DNA from: Dictyoglomus turgidum DSM 6724
GTDB taxonomy: Bacteria; Dictyoglomota; Dictyoglomia; Dictyoglomales; Dictyoglomaceae
Direction: 5' to 3'
Assembly (NCBI RefSeq): GCF_000021645.1
Contig: NC_011661.1
Coordinates: forward strand, 1-64,000
Length of the DNA: 64,000 nt
Shown here: positions 1 through 9,880 of the stretch, piece after piece
Layout: every line of letters begins with the position of its first letter
Numbering within the stretch: position 1 is the stretch's first letter
Translations under genes and position numbers: made by a program
Notes under the pieces: generated by a model
What the model was told of the DNA's origin: nothing
Databases searched by the model: none
Seen by the model: the letters and a program-made list of their open reading frames with translations, nothing else

Positions 1-74
1 TTTAATTGTAATAAAAAATCTCATTTGATAAAATTATTTTTGTCTCAAATTAAAAACTTTTGGAGATTTGTATT

Positions 75-1406
75 ATGGATGACATAAAAAGCATTTGGGA
101 AGAGGCTCTTTCTTATCTTTCCTTAGAGATTAGCAGACCTGGGTTTGAAACATGGATAAAAACCCTCAAACCTCTCACCCTTGAGGGTAGCAAAATAGTT
201 CTACAAACTCCAAATAAATTTTCAAAAGACTGGTTAGAAGAATATTACCTTCCTCTTATAGAAGAGGTAATAAGAAAGGTAACCCAGAAGGATTTTAAAG
301 TAGAGATCCTTGCCGAAGAAAAAGAAGAGAATATTCCTGAGGATAAGAAAGTAGAATATCTTTCTACCTCTTATAACAATTTAAATCCTAAATATACCTT
401 TGATACTTTTGTAGTAGGAGATAGCAATAGATTCGCTCACGCAGCTGCATTAGCGGTGAGCCAAAACCCTGGTAAAGCCTACAATCCCCTCCTTATATAT
501 GGAGGAGTAGGATTAGGTAAAACCCACCTTATTCATGCTATTGGTCACTCTATTCAAGAAAAATACCCGAAGGCAAGAGTAGTTTACGCCTCTATGGAAA
601 AATTTACTGTGGAACTTATTGACGCCATAAAAGAAGATGGTATGACAAAATTTAGAAATAGATATAGAAATATTGATGTACTCTTAATAGATGATATCCA
701 ATTTTTGGCAGGAAAAGAAAGAACACAAGAAGAATTCTTCTATACTTTTAATGCTCTCTATGAAGCTGGAAAACAAATTGTACTCACCAGTGATAGGGTT
801 CCAAAGGAAATTCCAACCTTAGAAGATAGATTAAGATCTCGCTTTGAGTGGGGATTAATTGCAGATATTCAACCTCCAGATCTTGAAACCCGAATAGCCA
901 TACTAAAGAAGAAAGCCGAAGCTGAAAAAGCAAAAGTACCTGATGAGGTTATTGAGTTTATAGCCTCTCAAATCCAATCTAATATTCGTGAATTAGAGGG
1001 AGCTTTAATAAGAACCATAGCCTTTGCCTCTTTAAACAATATGCCTATAAATCTTGAACTTGCAAAAACCGTTCTTAAAGATATAATTCAACCTCAGATA
1101 AAGAATATAACTATCCAAAATATACTTCAAGCTGTGGCTGAATACTTTAATATTACTGTTGAACAGTTAAAAGGTAAGGGAAGATCTCAAGAAATAGCTG
1201 TTCCAAGACAAATAGCCATGTACCTTGCAAGAACTTTAACTGACCTCTCCCTCCCTAAAATTGGAGAAGAATTAGGAGGAAGAGATCACACCACAGTACT
1301 TCACGCCTATGAGAAGATCCAGGAACTTTATCAAACAGATCTTTCCATTAAAAAGGCTATACAAGATATACAAAATCGATTAAGAAACTCTAACTCTAAT
1401 TCTTAA
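75..1406 (+). CDS. dnaA: Chromosomal replication initiator DnaA
   Basis: This is the AAA+ initiator that binds origin DnaA boxes, melts the origin and loads the helicase. The 443-residue protein has the usual four-part layout: an N-terminal helicase-contact domain (about 1-75), a short linker, an AAA+ core with Walker [10 protein letters not shown] and Walker B LLIDDIQF, and a C-terminal DNA-binding domain with the signature [15 protein letters not shown] chose ATG 75 rather than an in-frame TTG at 60: a GGAG at 62-65 sits nine bases before ATG 75, and [12 protein letters not shown] matches normal DnaA N-termini. Its position at the very start of the window suggests the sequence was linearised at the usual origin-proximal gene. 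The next gene is convergent on the minus strand, three bases away. Confidence 0.97.
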   Translation: MDDIKSIWEEALSYLSLEISRPGFETWIKTLKPLTLEGSKIVLQTPNKFSKDWLEEYYLPLIEEVIRKVTQKDFKVEILAEEKEENIPEDKKVEYLSTSYNNLNPKYTFDTFVVGDSNRFAHAAALAVSQNPGKAYNPLLIYGGVGLGKTHLIHAIGHSIQEKYPKARVVYASMEKFTVELIDAIKEDGMTKFRNRYRNIDVLLIDDIQFLAGKERTQEEFFYTFNALYEAGKQIVLTSDRVPKEIPTLEDRLRSRFEWGLIADIQPPDLETRIAILKKKAEAEKAKVPDEVIEFIASQIQSNIRELEGALIRTIAFASLNNMPINLELAKTVLKDIIQPQIKNITIQNILQAVAEYFNITVEQLKGKGRSQEIAVPRQIAMYLARTLTDLSLPKIGEELGGRDHTTVLHAYEKIQELYQTDLSIKKAIQDIQNRLRNSNSNS

Positions 1407-1408
1407 GT

Positions 1409-2254
1409 TTATTTTTTCCTTAAATATTTGAAAAGCTCAGAGTCAGGAGTAATTATCAACACATTACCAGGAAGAGTGCTCTTGTAAAGCTCTAAGGTTT
1501 TAAGAAACTGATAAAATTCGGGATCTGAAGATAGAGCAGTTTGAAGTATTTTGCTTGCTTCTGCTTCACCCTTCCCCTTTAACTCCTGAGCCTTTCTATA
1601 TGCCTCTGAAAGAATAATTACTCTCTTCTTTTCTGCCTCCGACTTTATTCTCTGAGCCTCCCTTTGCCCCTCTGCTCTATAAAGAGCAGCCTGTCTTTGT
1701 CTTTCTGCTGTCATGGAATCATATATCTTTTTGAGATTTTCCGCAGGAACACTCACCCTTTTCATTCTAACGGTACTTATTTCAATACCAAGTTCCTTTG
1801 CTTTTTCCCTTGATGATATTGTTATCTCTTCAAATACCTCTTCCCTTTTCTTAGAAACTATATCATCAAAGTCATACTGCCCTACCACTCTTCTCATCTC
1901 ACTATAGATAATATCATCAAGCCTCGCCTGAGCTCCCAGTTCATTTCTTACTGTCTTTAAAAACAATATGGGATCATAAATTTTAAAAAGAGCAAAAGAA
2001 TCCAAAATCATAGACTTTTTATCCTTCGTAACCACTATGGTAGGCTCTGAATCATATTGCAGAATTCTTTTCTCAAAAAATATTACTTCCTGTACAAAGG
2101 GCTTTTTAAAATAAAGACCAGGCTCTTTTACCACCCTTACTGGCTTTCCAAATTCAAGGACCACAGCCTGATTTGTTATATCAACTATAAAGATGGAAAA
2201 AATCAAGATAAATAAAATAATAAAGAGAATTACACCTAAATAAACATACTTCAT
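1409..2254 (-). CDS. hflC: HflC-like SPFH membrane protein
   Basis: This is a membrane-anchored SPFH/prohibitin-domain protein. In characterised bacteria HflC pairs with HflK in a large complex that surrounds and regulates the FtsH protease. The 281-residue protein has one N-terminal membrane segment (about residues 5-25), the SPFH domain beginning VVLEFGKPVRVVKEPG, then a charged helical stretch rich in Glu, Lys and Ala (about 185-250) typical of the family. Its ATG overlaps the hflK stop as ATGA, so the pair is translationally coupled with hflK first. ftsH is not in this window. The assignment to HflC rather than a generic SPFH protein rests on the pair and its order. Confidence 0.9.
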   Translation of the reverse strand: MKYVYLGVILFIILFILIFSIFIVDITNQAVVLEFGKPVRVVKEPGLYFKKPFVQEVIFFEKRILQYDSEPTIVVTKDKKSMILDSFALFKIYDPILFLKTVRNELGAQARLDDIIYSEMRRVVGQYDFDDIVSKKREEVFEEITISSREKAKELGIEISTVRMKRVSVPAENLKKIYDSMTAERQRQAALYRAEGQREAQRIKSEAEKKRVIILSEAYRKAQELKGKGEAEASKILQTALSSDPEFYQFLKTLELYKSTLPGNVLIITPDSELFKYLRKK

Positions 2255-3240
2255 TTTTTATCCCCCTCTTGAAGAGTTATGGTACTTGTGAAAAGCTCTG
2301 ATGGAAAACTATATATTTTCATAGATCCCTTGGGATCATCAATTATAATAATCTTAGTTTTTGGAAGCACCATCTCCATAGCCTCTAAATAAAGCTTTGT
2401 CCTTATAAGAGATGGAGAGTTTTTATATCTTTCAAGTAGTGCTTTAAATCTTTGAGCATCGCCTTTTGCTCTCTCTATTTGTTGGTCCATATAAGCCTCT
2501 GCTTCGGCAATAATTTTTGCCGCTTGACCTTCTGCTTCGGGAACAATCTGGTTGTAATATGCCTGAGCTTCAAGAATAAGTTTATCCTTTTCTGATTTTG
2601 CATTTATTACATCTTGAAATGCTGGTTGGACAGGCTCTGGGGGAACTACGTCTTGAAGTTGAACATTCACAATCTTAACACCAAAATTGTTATTATTCAA
2701 TAAATTTTGCAAAAGAGTTTTTACATTATTCTGAATTTCTTCCTTAGAAACTGTTAAAATCTCGTCAAATTCATACCCTCCAACGATTTGCCTCATAGAA
2801 GCCTGAGCAAGGTCACGAAGAAGTTTCTCTTCTCCCTTCACATTACTAAGATAAGATACAGCATCAGTTATCTGGTATTGAACCACAAAATCTAAATCCA
2901 CAATTTTACCATCCTTGGTCAAAAGAAGAGATTCCTCTTTCACATCTCTATATTGAGGAGGAGGTCCCAAGGTTATAGTGCGAAAACCAATTTCAAGTCT
3001 CCTTATTGCTGAAACATCTATTTTAATAACCTGATCTATCAAGGGAATCTTCCAATGAATACCGGGATCATACATACCAATAATCTTCCCAAATCTCTTT
3101 ACTATTCCTACCTCCGCAGGTCCCACAAAATAAAAGCTTGAAAAAACCAAAACCAATAAGATAACTACAATAATGATAGTAAAAATTGTTTTTATGGATA
3201 AATTATTTTTGGGAAATTGGAAATCAGGAAAATTTTGCAT
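2251..3240 (-). CDS. hflK: HflK-like SPFH membrane protein
   Basis: This is the partner of the downstream HflC-like protein. It has 329 residues, one membrane segment near residues 17-40, then an SPFH domain starting VGPAEVGIVKRFGK and the HflK-type stretch PPPQYRDVKEESLLLTKDG. A charged coiled region with repeated AEAEA-type sequence follows at about 225-280. The known role of the family is to form a membrane complex with HflC that modulates FtsH-dependent proteolysis. The gene lies ten bases downstream of a zinc-ribbon gene and overlaps hflC by four bases, so the three are probably one transcript. Confidence 0.9.
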   Translation of the reverse strand: MQNFPDFQFPKNNLSIKTIFTIIIVVILLVLVFSSFYFVGPAEVGIVKRFGKIIGMYDPGIHWKIPLIDQVIKIDVSAIRRLEIGFRTITLGPPPQYRDVKEESLLLTKDGKIVDLDFVVQYQITDAVSYLSNVKGEEKLLRDLAQASMRQIVGGYEFDEILTVSKEEIQNNVKTLLQNLLNNNNFGVKIVNVQLQDVVPPEPVQPAFQDVINAKSEKDKLILEAQAYYNQIVPEAEGQAAKIIAEAEAYMDQQIERAKGDAQRFKALLERYKNSPSLIRTKLYLEAMEMVLPKTKIIIIDDPKGSMKIYSFPSELFTSTITLQEGDKK

Positions 3241-3250
3241 AAAATCCCTC

Positions 3251-3788
3251 CTATCTTTTAATGAAATAGGATAAAATCTTTAAAATCAAAAGTACTACAG
3301 AAACAAACTGAGACATTTTATAATCAAGCTCAAATTCATTTTGTTTCTTTAAATCTTCTTCTCCCTTTTTTAAAAGAAGATCAATCTTTTCTTCAAGCTC
3401 CTTAGGAAGATTTTCTCTACTTTCTTTGTTAAAACTCTCTTTTCTACTCCTTTGATATGCCTTATACTTTCTCAAGGAATCTAAGGGAAGCCACATCCCA
3501 AAACATTGCTCACAGTAATAAATAACTATATCCTTAGGTATAAGAGGATCTTTTAATAACATTAGTGGACTTTTGTCGTTAGGGCATATAGAGGGTTGGC
3601 ATAAAGACTTTATACTTTTTTCAATGGAAAATTTTTCCACCTCTTCAGGTTTCATAGAATAGAGTTCATACTTATCAAACCATATTCTACCACAATGTTC
3701 GCATTGATCTACTTCTATGTATCTTACATAGTGGGCAAGAACTTTTTTTAGGAATTAATATGTTTCCGCAACAAGGACAAATCTTCAT
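3251..3788 (-). pseudogene. Tandem zinc-ribbon (zf-TFIIB-like) protein, frameshifted
   Basis: The intact downstream part (3251-3655, 134 residues) has one zinc ribbon, CPND followed about 30 residues later by CEQCFGMWLP, a low-complexity Lys/Glu stretch and a hydrophobic C-terminal segment. Upstream, an ATG at 3788 begins MKICPCCGNILIPKK and then runs out of frame. Removing one base from the seven-T run at 3743-3749 (A7 in the mRNA) joins it to VLAHYVRYIEVDQCEHCG and on, without a stop, into the annotated part. The restored protein would have two zinc ribbons of the CPxC...CxxCGxWxD type seen in the zf-TFIIB family. The break may be a real mutation, a sequencing error in the homopolymer, or a site of slippage. 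No strong ribosome site precedes 3788. The role is unknown; it sits just upstream of hflK. Confidence 0.7.
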
Positions 3789-3801
3789 TTTTAATTTATA
3801 A

Positions 3802-3826
3802 AGGGGAGAGAAAATTCTCTCCCCTA
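3802..3826 (-). terminator. Hairpin after the PEGA gene
   Basis: AGGGGAGAGAA pairs with TTCTCTCCCCT around a short loop just past the stop of the PEGA gene. On the minus strand it is followed by TTTATAAATT, a weak U-tract. It separates the PEGA gene from the zinc-ribbon/hflKC transcript that starts a few bases further on. Confidence 0.6.
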
Positions 3827-3831
3827 ATTTT

Positions 3832-5886
3832 CTATTTTCCTTCCACAACTATTTCCTTTAATCTAACATTATTTAATGCATCTTGCAATATTCTGAGAGT
3901 AATGATGTTTTCTTTACTTGGGTCAAAATAATCTTTTATATTCCATTTAACAATAACATAATCCTTATCTTCAAATCCCATAGGAAGGGTTATAGGTTTT
4001 CCATTTACAAGCACTATAAGAATGGGATCTAAAATGGATTTTTTCTTTTCATCTTTTTCAAAGAATAGGTTTATACTCAGTATTATATCCTTAAAATTGA
4101 AAGGAGCAGGAACTTTCACTTCAAAAACTCCAGAAGGTCTCATTACAAGGGCATATTCTTTGCCTTCTTTGTCCATAAATACATTTTCAGCTCTTAAAAC
4201 TATTAAATTACCATCATATCCACCCTTTGTAAAGTTGAGGTAATAAGTCTTAGTCACCACAACGGGAACAAGAGTAAACATATAACTTACCTTGTCCCTT
4301 GGTTTTACTACAATTTCCGTATTAAGATCATTATACCCCTCTAAGGAGAGAGTTAATGTATATCTACCTTCTCTTAAATATAAAGTGATGGGAGTTGTAC
4401 CTTGATATTTTCCATCAACATAAACTCTTGCTCCCCTTGGCTGAGAGTCTACATTGACTTCAGAAGATATAGGCTTAAGGGTAACATTTAATTGTTTTAC
4501 ATCTCCAGGATTAAGATAAACCGTCTCTGAGTAATCTTCATAGCCCGAAAGAGTAACCCTTACAGAGTAGGAGCCAGAAGAAAGATCCGTTATGGATAAG
4601 GGAGTTTTACCTTTATATACTCCATTAATATATACATCCGCGAAGGATGGTGTTGAGAAGATATTTAAGGTAGCAGAAAGAGGTACTAAAGTAAAATTAT
4701 AGTTTGAAACTTGCCCAGAATAGACATCTACAAATCCTATATAATCTTTATACCCACTTAGTCTTAGCTGTAGTTGATATCTACCTGGATTAAGGTTATT
4801 GATTACAATAGGGGTTTTCCCTCTATAGACTCCATTAAGATAGACATCAGCACCTTGAGGCACTGAATTCACACTTAAAGAGCCATAGAGCGGAACTAAA
4901 GAGTAGGAGAGATATGTAGTTCTATTTGGCTCTACTTTTATAGTTTCTATTCTCTCTTGATAACCTGAATATACAATTCTCAGCTGATAGGTCTTTGCAG
5001 GAATATTATATAAAATTAAAGGAGTTAATCCTCTATAAGTTCCATCAAGATATACCGATGCACCTCTTGGTTCTGTCTCTATTCTCAAATTTCCATAAGC
5101 AGGTTGCAAATTAAAAGTATATTCTCTATCTCTTCCCTCTTGAACTACTATATTGGTGGAATAATCTAAATATCCTTCTTTCTTTAAAGTTACCCTGTAA
5201 TTCCCTGGAAGTAACATTAAGGTTAACGGAGTTGTACCTTGATACTCATCATTTAAGTATACCTGTGCTCCCGAAGGATTAGAGTAAATATTAATCTTTG
5301 ATCTTACTTGAGCTTCCTGAACATAAAAATAGGTTACACTCTGGGCCCAGGTTTTACCCTCTTCTTTCCTCAAGGTTTTCTGCAAATTTTCAAGGGCCGT
5401 TTCTACTTTTTTTTCTATAACACTTCCTGGAGCCATACTTTCAAATCTTTTACCAGGAAATATTTCAAGTGGTTTCTTAGTAATTATCCCTACTACATAC
5501 TCTTTTCCAAAAGGTGGAGTTACTTTAAAGCTGTAAGTGGGTTTATCTGGAAAAGTATAAGTTTTATCCTTTTTGATGAAATTATCCTTAGAATAAGAAT
5601 TTGGGAATATTAACTTAAATTGACCATCAGGAGTTATGTCAAATAGATATAAATAAACATCATCGTTTGCCTTTACATAAATTATTAAATTCTCTCCCAC
5701 TTTATATACGCTTCCCTCGGGTTTATTCAACCAAAGATCTAAATTTAAAACAGGTTGAGGATTAGGAACTATAATTATTTTCTCCCATTCTCTCTCGGGT
5801 TGAATCTGTATCTTTTCTTGTGCAGCCCCCCCACTTAACATTATTAAAACAAAAACAAGGACAAACAAAGAAAGCAATCTTCTCAT
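3832..5886 (-). CDS. Secreted DUF4384/PEGA-repeat protein
   Basis: The 684-residue protein starts with a signal peptide (hydrophobic residues about 4-20, then GGAAQ). It next has a DUF4384-like beta domain (about 50-150, containing DVYLYLFDITPDGQFKLIFP) and then five consecutive PEGA repeats of about 70 residues (roughly 195-545). Each repeat has the pattern S-x-P-x-G-A-x-V-Y-(L/V)-(D/N)-G-x-Y-x-G-x-T-P, followed by a G-Y motif. A beta-rich C-terminal domain of about 130 residues ends the protein. PEGA domains are cell-surface beta modules without known catalysis, so an envelope-associated, possibly adhesive or structural role is an inference. A TATAAT-like -10 lies on the minus strand at 5924-5929 and GGGAGGG precedes the ATG. 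Confidence 0.88.
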   Translation of the reverse strand: MRRLLSLFVLVFVLIMLSGGAAQEKIQIQPEREWEKIIIVPNPQPVLNLDLWLNKPEGSVYKVGENLIIYVKANDDVYLYLFDITPDGQFKLIFPNSYSKDNFIKKDKTYTFPDKPTYSFKVTPPFGKEYVVGIITKKPLEIFPGKRFESMAPGSVIEKKVETALENLQKTLRKEEGKTWAQSVTYFYVQEAQVRSKINIYSNPSGAQVYLNDEYQGTTPLTLMLLPGNYRVTLKKEGYLDYSTNIVVQEGRDREYTFNLQPAYGNLRIETEPRGASVYLDGTYRGLTPLILYNIPAKTYQLRIVYSGYQERIETIKVEPNRTTYLSYSLVPLYGSLSVNSVPQGADVYLNGVYRGKTPIVINNLNPGRYQLQLRLSGYKDYIGFVDVYSGQVSNYNFTLVPLSATLNIFSTPSFADVYINGVYKGKTPLSITDLSSGSYSVRVTLSGYEDYSETVYLNPGDVKQLNVTLKPISSEVNVDSQPRGARVYVDGKYQGTTPITLYLREGRYTLTLSLEGYNDLNTEIVVKPRDKVSYMFTLVPVVVTKTYYLNFTKGGYDGNLIVLRAENVFMDKEGKEYALVMRPSGVFEVKVPAPFNFKDIILSINLFFEKDEKKKSILDPILIVLVNGKPITLPMGFEDKDYVIVKWNIKDYFDPSKENIITLRILQDALNNVRLKEIVVEGK

Positions 5887-5976
5887 AAAAAATCCCTCCC
5901 TTAATATGTTCTCACTACAGGAAATTATAGCAGTAAAAGGAATATAAAAAAGTGATAAAAGTTACATAAATAAAGA

Positions 5977-7650
5977 CTAATAATTATTTATCCCTGCCTC
6001 TTTTTTTCTCTTTTTCTCTTCATACATCATTTTATCTGCCATCTGCAAGAGCTCCTCTATACTACAAGGAGACTCAGGATTATAAAAAACTGTACCAATG
6101 CTCAAAGAAAGTTTATAAGCTTTATCCTTCCTTTGATTCGATATTTCAACCTTATGTCTTAACCTATTTAAAATCTCATCTTTATCCTCTTCCTTCTCTA
6201 CGACTCCAAGAATAACAAATTCATCTCCTCCAATTCTTGCTATCAAATCATTCTCTCTAAAAGTTTTTTTCAGTATATCTGCAGTCTCTTTCAGAGCCAA
6301 ATCCCCAATATTATGACCTAAATTATCATTTATCCATTTCATGTTATCAAGATCTATAAAGATTAGAATTAAGTTCTTTTTTAATCTTCTTGCAAGGCCC
6401 ATGGTATGTTCAGCAAGAGTAATAAAACCACGCCTATTATAGAGTCCTGTTAAAGGATCAGTATTAGAGATCTTCTTCAATTCTTCTTCTAACTGCTTTC
6501 TATAAGTAATATCTAAAACGGTACCAAGAATAGCAGGCTTTCCTCTATAAGTAGTATTCACAGCACAAAGTTCAAAATATACTGTATTACCATCTATCTT
6601 TCTTATGCCTTTAAACTCATCAATCACATAATCAAGTTTTCTCTCTCTAAGTACACGTATTCGGTGTAAAAACTTTCCTTTATCCTCTTCTGCAATGATC
6701 TTTAAAAAGTCCGTAATGTCATTTAACTCAAAGGGATATCCAAGAATTTCTACAAGTTGAGGGTTTATATAGACCATCTTGTTTTCTTGAGAAATAAAAA
6801 CTCCTATTAAAGATTGCTCAGCAAGTAATCTATAGCGGTCTTCTAATTCTTTATAATTTTCCCATAATATGTTCTCAAAAATTATTCCCGATAGATAACT
6901 GGAAAATCCCTCAAGATAAGATATTAGTCTATCGTCAAGAGGATCTCTTTCCTTAAATTCCAAAAGCAGTACTCCAAATAAGGAATTACTTTTCTTAAGA
7001 GGAATAGCAATAGCAGAAAGAGTCCTAAGGGTTACACTTCTTACTGTAGTTTTACGCATATCTGGGTAATATAGGATCTTTCCCTTATTTATCACATGAT
7101 AAAAGGGATATCTTTCATCGTCCTTTTTTAATTCTGCTTCTATAGGTTCTGAATAGTGTCTTATTTTTAGATCTCCATTATCCACAAGAGCAATACATCC
7201 AAATTTTGCCTTAAAAACCTTTAAAATAGTATTAAATATTTCCTTTTCTAATTCCTTAGTATCCTTTTTATTAAAACCCTTTATTAAATTAAAGATATCT
7301 TGAAAAACAACCTCTTCTGTTTTATCAAGAATCTCTGTTATTATTCCTACTACTTTATCATTCATTTTTATAGGAGTAATTTTTACTTCCTCAAAATTCT
7401 CATCAAGGACAATCCTCTCTCCGCTCAAAGCTCTTGAATAATAAATAGCCTTATCGTTGAATTGTGGAAGTACCTCAAGTAATGGCTTATTCATAATTTT
7501 TTGATCTTTGATTTCAAAAAACTTTTCAAAGCTTTTGTTGTAAAAGATCAACCTTAATTTATCATCAGTGAAAAACACAGGATAATTTACTTCGTTAGAA
7601 AACCAAGATAAAAATAAATCCTTTGATTTAATCCATTGAAAAACTTCCAT
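5977..7650 (-). CDS. PAS-GAF-PAS-GGDEF diguanylate cyclase
   Basis: The 557-residue protein is predicted to make cyclic di-GMP from two GTP. An N-terminal PAS domain (about 15-110) is followed by a GAF domain (about 125-265), a second PAS domain (about 270-385) and a GGDEF domain (about 395-550). The active-site GGDEF is intact near residue 475. The RxxD inhibitory site (REND) lies five residues upstream, which predicts product feedback inhibition. There is no membrane segment, so it is a cytosolic sensor whose ligand cannot be told from sequence. It appears monocistronic, and no c-di-GMP effector domain (PilZ, EAL, HD-GYP) occurs in this window. Confidence 0.92.
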   Translation of the reverse strand: MEVFQWIKSKDLFLSWFSNEVNYPVFFTDDKLRLIFYNKSFEKFFEIKDQKIMNKPLLEVLPQFNDKAIYYSRALSGERIVLDENFEEVKITPIKMNDKVVGIITEILDKTEEVVFQDIFNLIKGFNKKDTKELEKEIFNTILKVFKAKFGCIALVDNGDLKIRHYSEPIEAELKKDDERYPFYHVINKGKILYYPDMRKTTVRSVTLRTLSAIAIPLKKSNSLFGVLLLEFKERDPLDDRLISYLEGFSSYLSGIIFENILWENYKELEDRYRLLAEQSLIGVFISQENKMVYINPQLVEILGYPFELNDITDFLKIIAEEDKGKFLHRIRVLRERKLDYVIDEFKGIRKIDGNTVYFELCAVNTTYRGKPAILGTVLDITYRKQLEEELKKISNTDPLTGLYNRRGFITLAEHTMGLARRLKKNLILIFIDLDNMKWINDNLGHNIGDLALKETADILKKTFRENDLIARIGGDEFVILGVVEKEEDKDEILNRLRHKVEISNQRKDKAYKLSLSIGTVFYNPESPCSIEELLQMADKMMYEEKKRKKEAGINNY

Positions 7651-7816
7651 CCCTTCTTTCCCCCTACTACTTTTGCTCTTAAAGCATTAACTTTAATTTA
7701 CCACAAATATGAAATAAATTTCAAGAACTCTTTTAACTTATTTTTAATATGTTTCCATGATAAAATTTACTTATAATGATAAAAATATGGATGCTTAAAA
7801 AGAAAGGAGGATTTTG

Positions 7817-9076
7817 ATGAAGAAAATTTTATACGTGGTGCTTGACGGCTTAGGAGGAACTTCTGATCCGAAGCTCAATGGTAAAACCGAATTAGAAGTC
7901 GCAAAAACTCCTAACATGGACCGTTTAGCCCAAAAAGCAAAACTCGGTCTCATGTATCCTATAGGTCCCAATATTGCTCCTGAGTCTGACGCAGCAGTTT
8001 TAAGCATTCTTGGTTATGATGTGGATAAATATTACACTGGAAGAGGTCCCTTAGAAGCCCATGGAGCAGATATTGAAGTTAGAGATGGAGATCTTGCTTG
8101 GAGGGCCAATTTTGCAACAGTAGACGAAGAAACCTTAAAGATCCTTGATCGAAGAGCAGGAAGAAATTTATCTACAGAAGAGGCAAAAGCCCTTGCAGAG
8201 GAGGTAAATCAAAAAGTAAAGCTGGAAGATGCAGAATTTATCTTTAAAGCCACCGTAGGACATAGAGGAGTTCTGGTTATAAGGAGCAAAAAAGGAAAAC
8301 TTTCTGCCAATGTGGAAAATATAGATCCCGGGTATAAGAGACATGGACCTTATAGTATTGCCATTTCCAATCCTCCATCAGAAGTACAAAAATGTATCCC
8401 CCTTGATGATTCTGAAGAAGCAAAAGAGGCTGCAAAACTTACCAATGAGTTCGTAATTAAAGCCTTTGAAGTACTAAAAAATTCTGAAATTAACAAAAAG
8501 AGAAAGGCAGAGGGTAAAAAACCTGCAAATATAATTCTATTAAGAGATGCAGGAGATTCTCTTCCTAAGGTCCCAACTCTACAAGAGCTTTATGGGCTTA
8601 CCTTTGGAAGTATTGTAGAGATGCCTGTAGAAAGAGGAATTGCACTCCTTACTGGAATGAAAGAAGTACCTATAGAAGACGCTACCAATTACAAGCTTTG
8701 GGCAGATAAGGTAATCTATGCTTTAGAGCACTATGATGGAGTATATGCCCATTTAAAAGGTCCTGATGTACCTGGACATGATGGGGATTATGATAAAAAG
8801 ATCAAAAGTATAGAAGATATTGATTCTATTTTCTTTGAAAGTCTCTTACCTAAGCTTGACTTTTCAAAAGTGGTTATAGCTGTAACTGCAGATCATGCTA
8901 CCCCTTGTATGTTAAAGTCCCACTCCGAAGATCCAGTACCACTAATGATTATTACCAATGGAATTACTCCTGATGGTCTTACCTACTTTGGAGAAAGTGC
9001 TTGTAGTAAAGGTAGCATTGGGAAAATTAAAGGAACAGAACTTTTGCCTCTTCTTGTAAAAATAGCAAAAGAATAG
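7817..9076 (+). CDS. apgM: Archaeal-type 2,3-BPG-independent phosphoglycerate mutase
   Basis: This enzyme interconverts 3- and 2-phosphoglycerate in glycolysis and gluconeogenesis. It belongs to the alkaline phosphatase superfamily with two metal ions. The 419-residue length and the start KILYVVLDGLGG fit the archaeal-type form rather than the 510-residue GpmI. The phosphorylated Ser lies in PESDAAVLSILGYD, and metal ligands are visible in the first DGLGG motif and in HDGDYD and TADHATPC. ATG 7817 is chosen over a TTG three bases earlier because AGGAGG at 7805-7810 gives a spacing of six. A TATAAT lies at 7772-7777. The gene is followed by a strong terminator. Confidence 0.94.
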   Translation: MKKILYVVLDGLGGTSDPKLNGKTELEVAKTPNMDRLAQKAKLGLMYPIGPNIAPESDAAVLSILGYDVDKYYTGRGPLEAHGADIEVRDGDLAWRANFATVDEETLKILDRRAGRNLSTEEAKALAEEVNQKVKLEDAEFIFKATVGHRGVLVIRSKKGKLSANVENIDPGYKRHGPYSIAISNPPSEVQKCIPLDDSEEAKEAAKLTNEFVIKAFEVLKNSEINKKRKAEGKKPANIILLRDAGDSLPKVPTLQELYGLTFGSIVEMPVERGIALLTGMKEVPIEDATNYKLWADKVIYALEHYDGVYAHLKGPDVPGHDGDYDKKIKSIEDIDSIFFESLLPKLDFSKVVIAVTADHATPCMLKSHSEDPVPLMIITNGITPDGLTYFGESACSKGSIGKIKGTELLPLLVKIAKE

Positions 9077-9080
9077 ATCT

Positions 9081-9105
9081 AGGGAGGACACTGTCCTCCC
9101 TTTTT
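9081..9105 (+). terminator. Rho-independent terminator of apgM
   Basis: AGGGAGGACA and TGTCCTCCCT form a perfect 10-bp stem with a one-base centre (so a small loop in practice), followed directly by TTTTT. It begins five bases after the apgM stop and just reaches the end of the convergent permease gene. Confidence 0.9.
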
Positions 9106-9880
9106 AATAATTGACCTTCCTTGTCAAGGTTCCTCTTCTTTTTGAAATTTTTTCTGCTAAATTAAAAGAACCTATCCCCAGAATTAAACTCAAAAAAGTA
9201 GTGAGCAGGCTATAAACTAGAAGTTGTTGAGAAGAGATATGATTCAAAAAGAGAGATTTTAGTCCCATAGATCTTCTTCCCCCCTCTATAAGGTAGAGAA
9301 AAGGGTTTATAAAGGAGAGAAATCTTAAGAGAAGTTGAAGAGCAGAAACTGTTCCCTCTATCAAATAATTAGCACCCTCTCCCATAAAAAGAGAAAAAGA
9401 TGCTAAAAATAGACCAAAACCTATGCCTGCTAATAGGAACAAAAAGACATACAAGAAAAAGCTGTGAGATAACTGATAAGATGAACCTAATAATATGAAG
9501 AGAAAAAGAATCACAAAAGCACTAAACATCTCAGAAAAACCTACCCCAAAAGACCTAGCGATTATCTTAAACAAAAAACTTCCTGGCGCAATATAGATAG
9601 GAATTAAAGTCTCATAGAAATTTCTATCATCAAAAATTGTCCAAACCATTCCCGAACTGGTACCACTTAAAATGTAAAACAAAAGATTCCCTGCAAGAAT
9701 AAAATAAAAGTAATCCATAGCCTCTTTGCCCCTTGCGAAATAAACCACTAAGAATAAAATCTCCACCATAAAAAGAGGTCTTACAAAACTATATAGTAAA
9801 AACCAGTACCACTCAGTCCAATTAGTCCATATCTTCCACCCAAGAACCAAAAGAGAATAAAACCTTCTTACTATTGCCAT
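9104..9880 (-). CDS. ABC-2 type permease (second of two)
   Basis: The 258-residue protein has about six hydrophobic segments in the ABC-2 exporter layout, with a long extracytoplasmic-type region and a basic C-terminus. It is the last gene of a three-gene exporter: ATPase, permease, permease. Its ATG at 9880 overlaps the end of the upstream permease by ten bases. The two permeases are different in sequence and presumably form a heterodimer. The substrate is not evident. Daunorubicin-like, lipid or peptide export are all possible for this family. Confidence 0.82.
   Translation of the reverse strand: MAIVRRFYSLLVLGWKIWTNWTEWYWFLLYSFVRPLFMVEILFLVVYFARGKEAMDYFYFILAGNLLFYILSGTSSGMVWTIFDDRNFYETLIPIYIAPGSFLFKIIARSFGVGFSEMFSAFVILFLFILLGSSYQLSHSFFLYVFLFLLAGIGFGLFLASFSLFMGEGANYLIEGTVSALQLLLRFLSFINPFLYLIEGGRRSMGLKSLFLNHISSQQLLVYSLLTTFLSLILGIGSFNLAEKISKRRGTLTRKVNY

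Noticed and set aside
1-59. Origin of replication upstream of dnaA
   Set aside because: Only 59 AT-rich bases are visible and they contain no DnaA box of the TTATNCACA type; the origin may lie before the window.
3832-5886. The PEGA repeats as a DNA tandem repeat
   Set aside because: The repetition is at protein level; the DNA copies have diverged.
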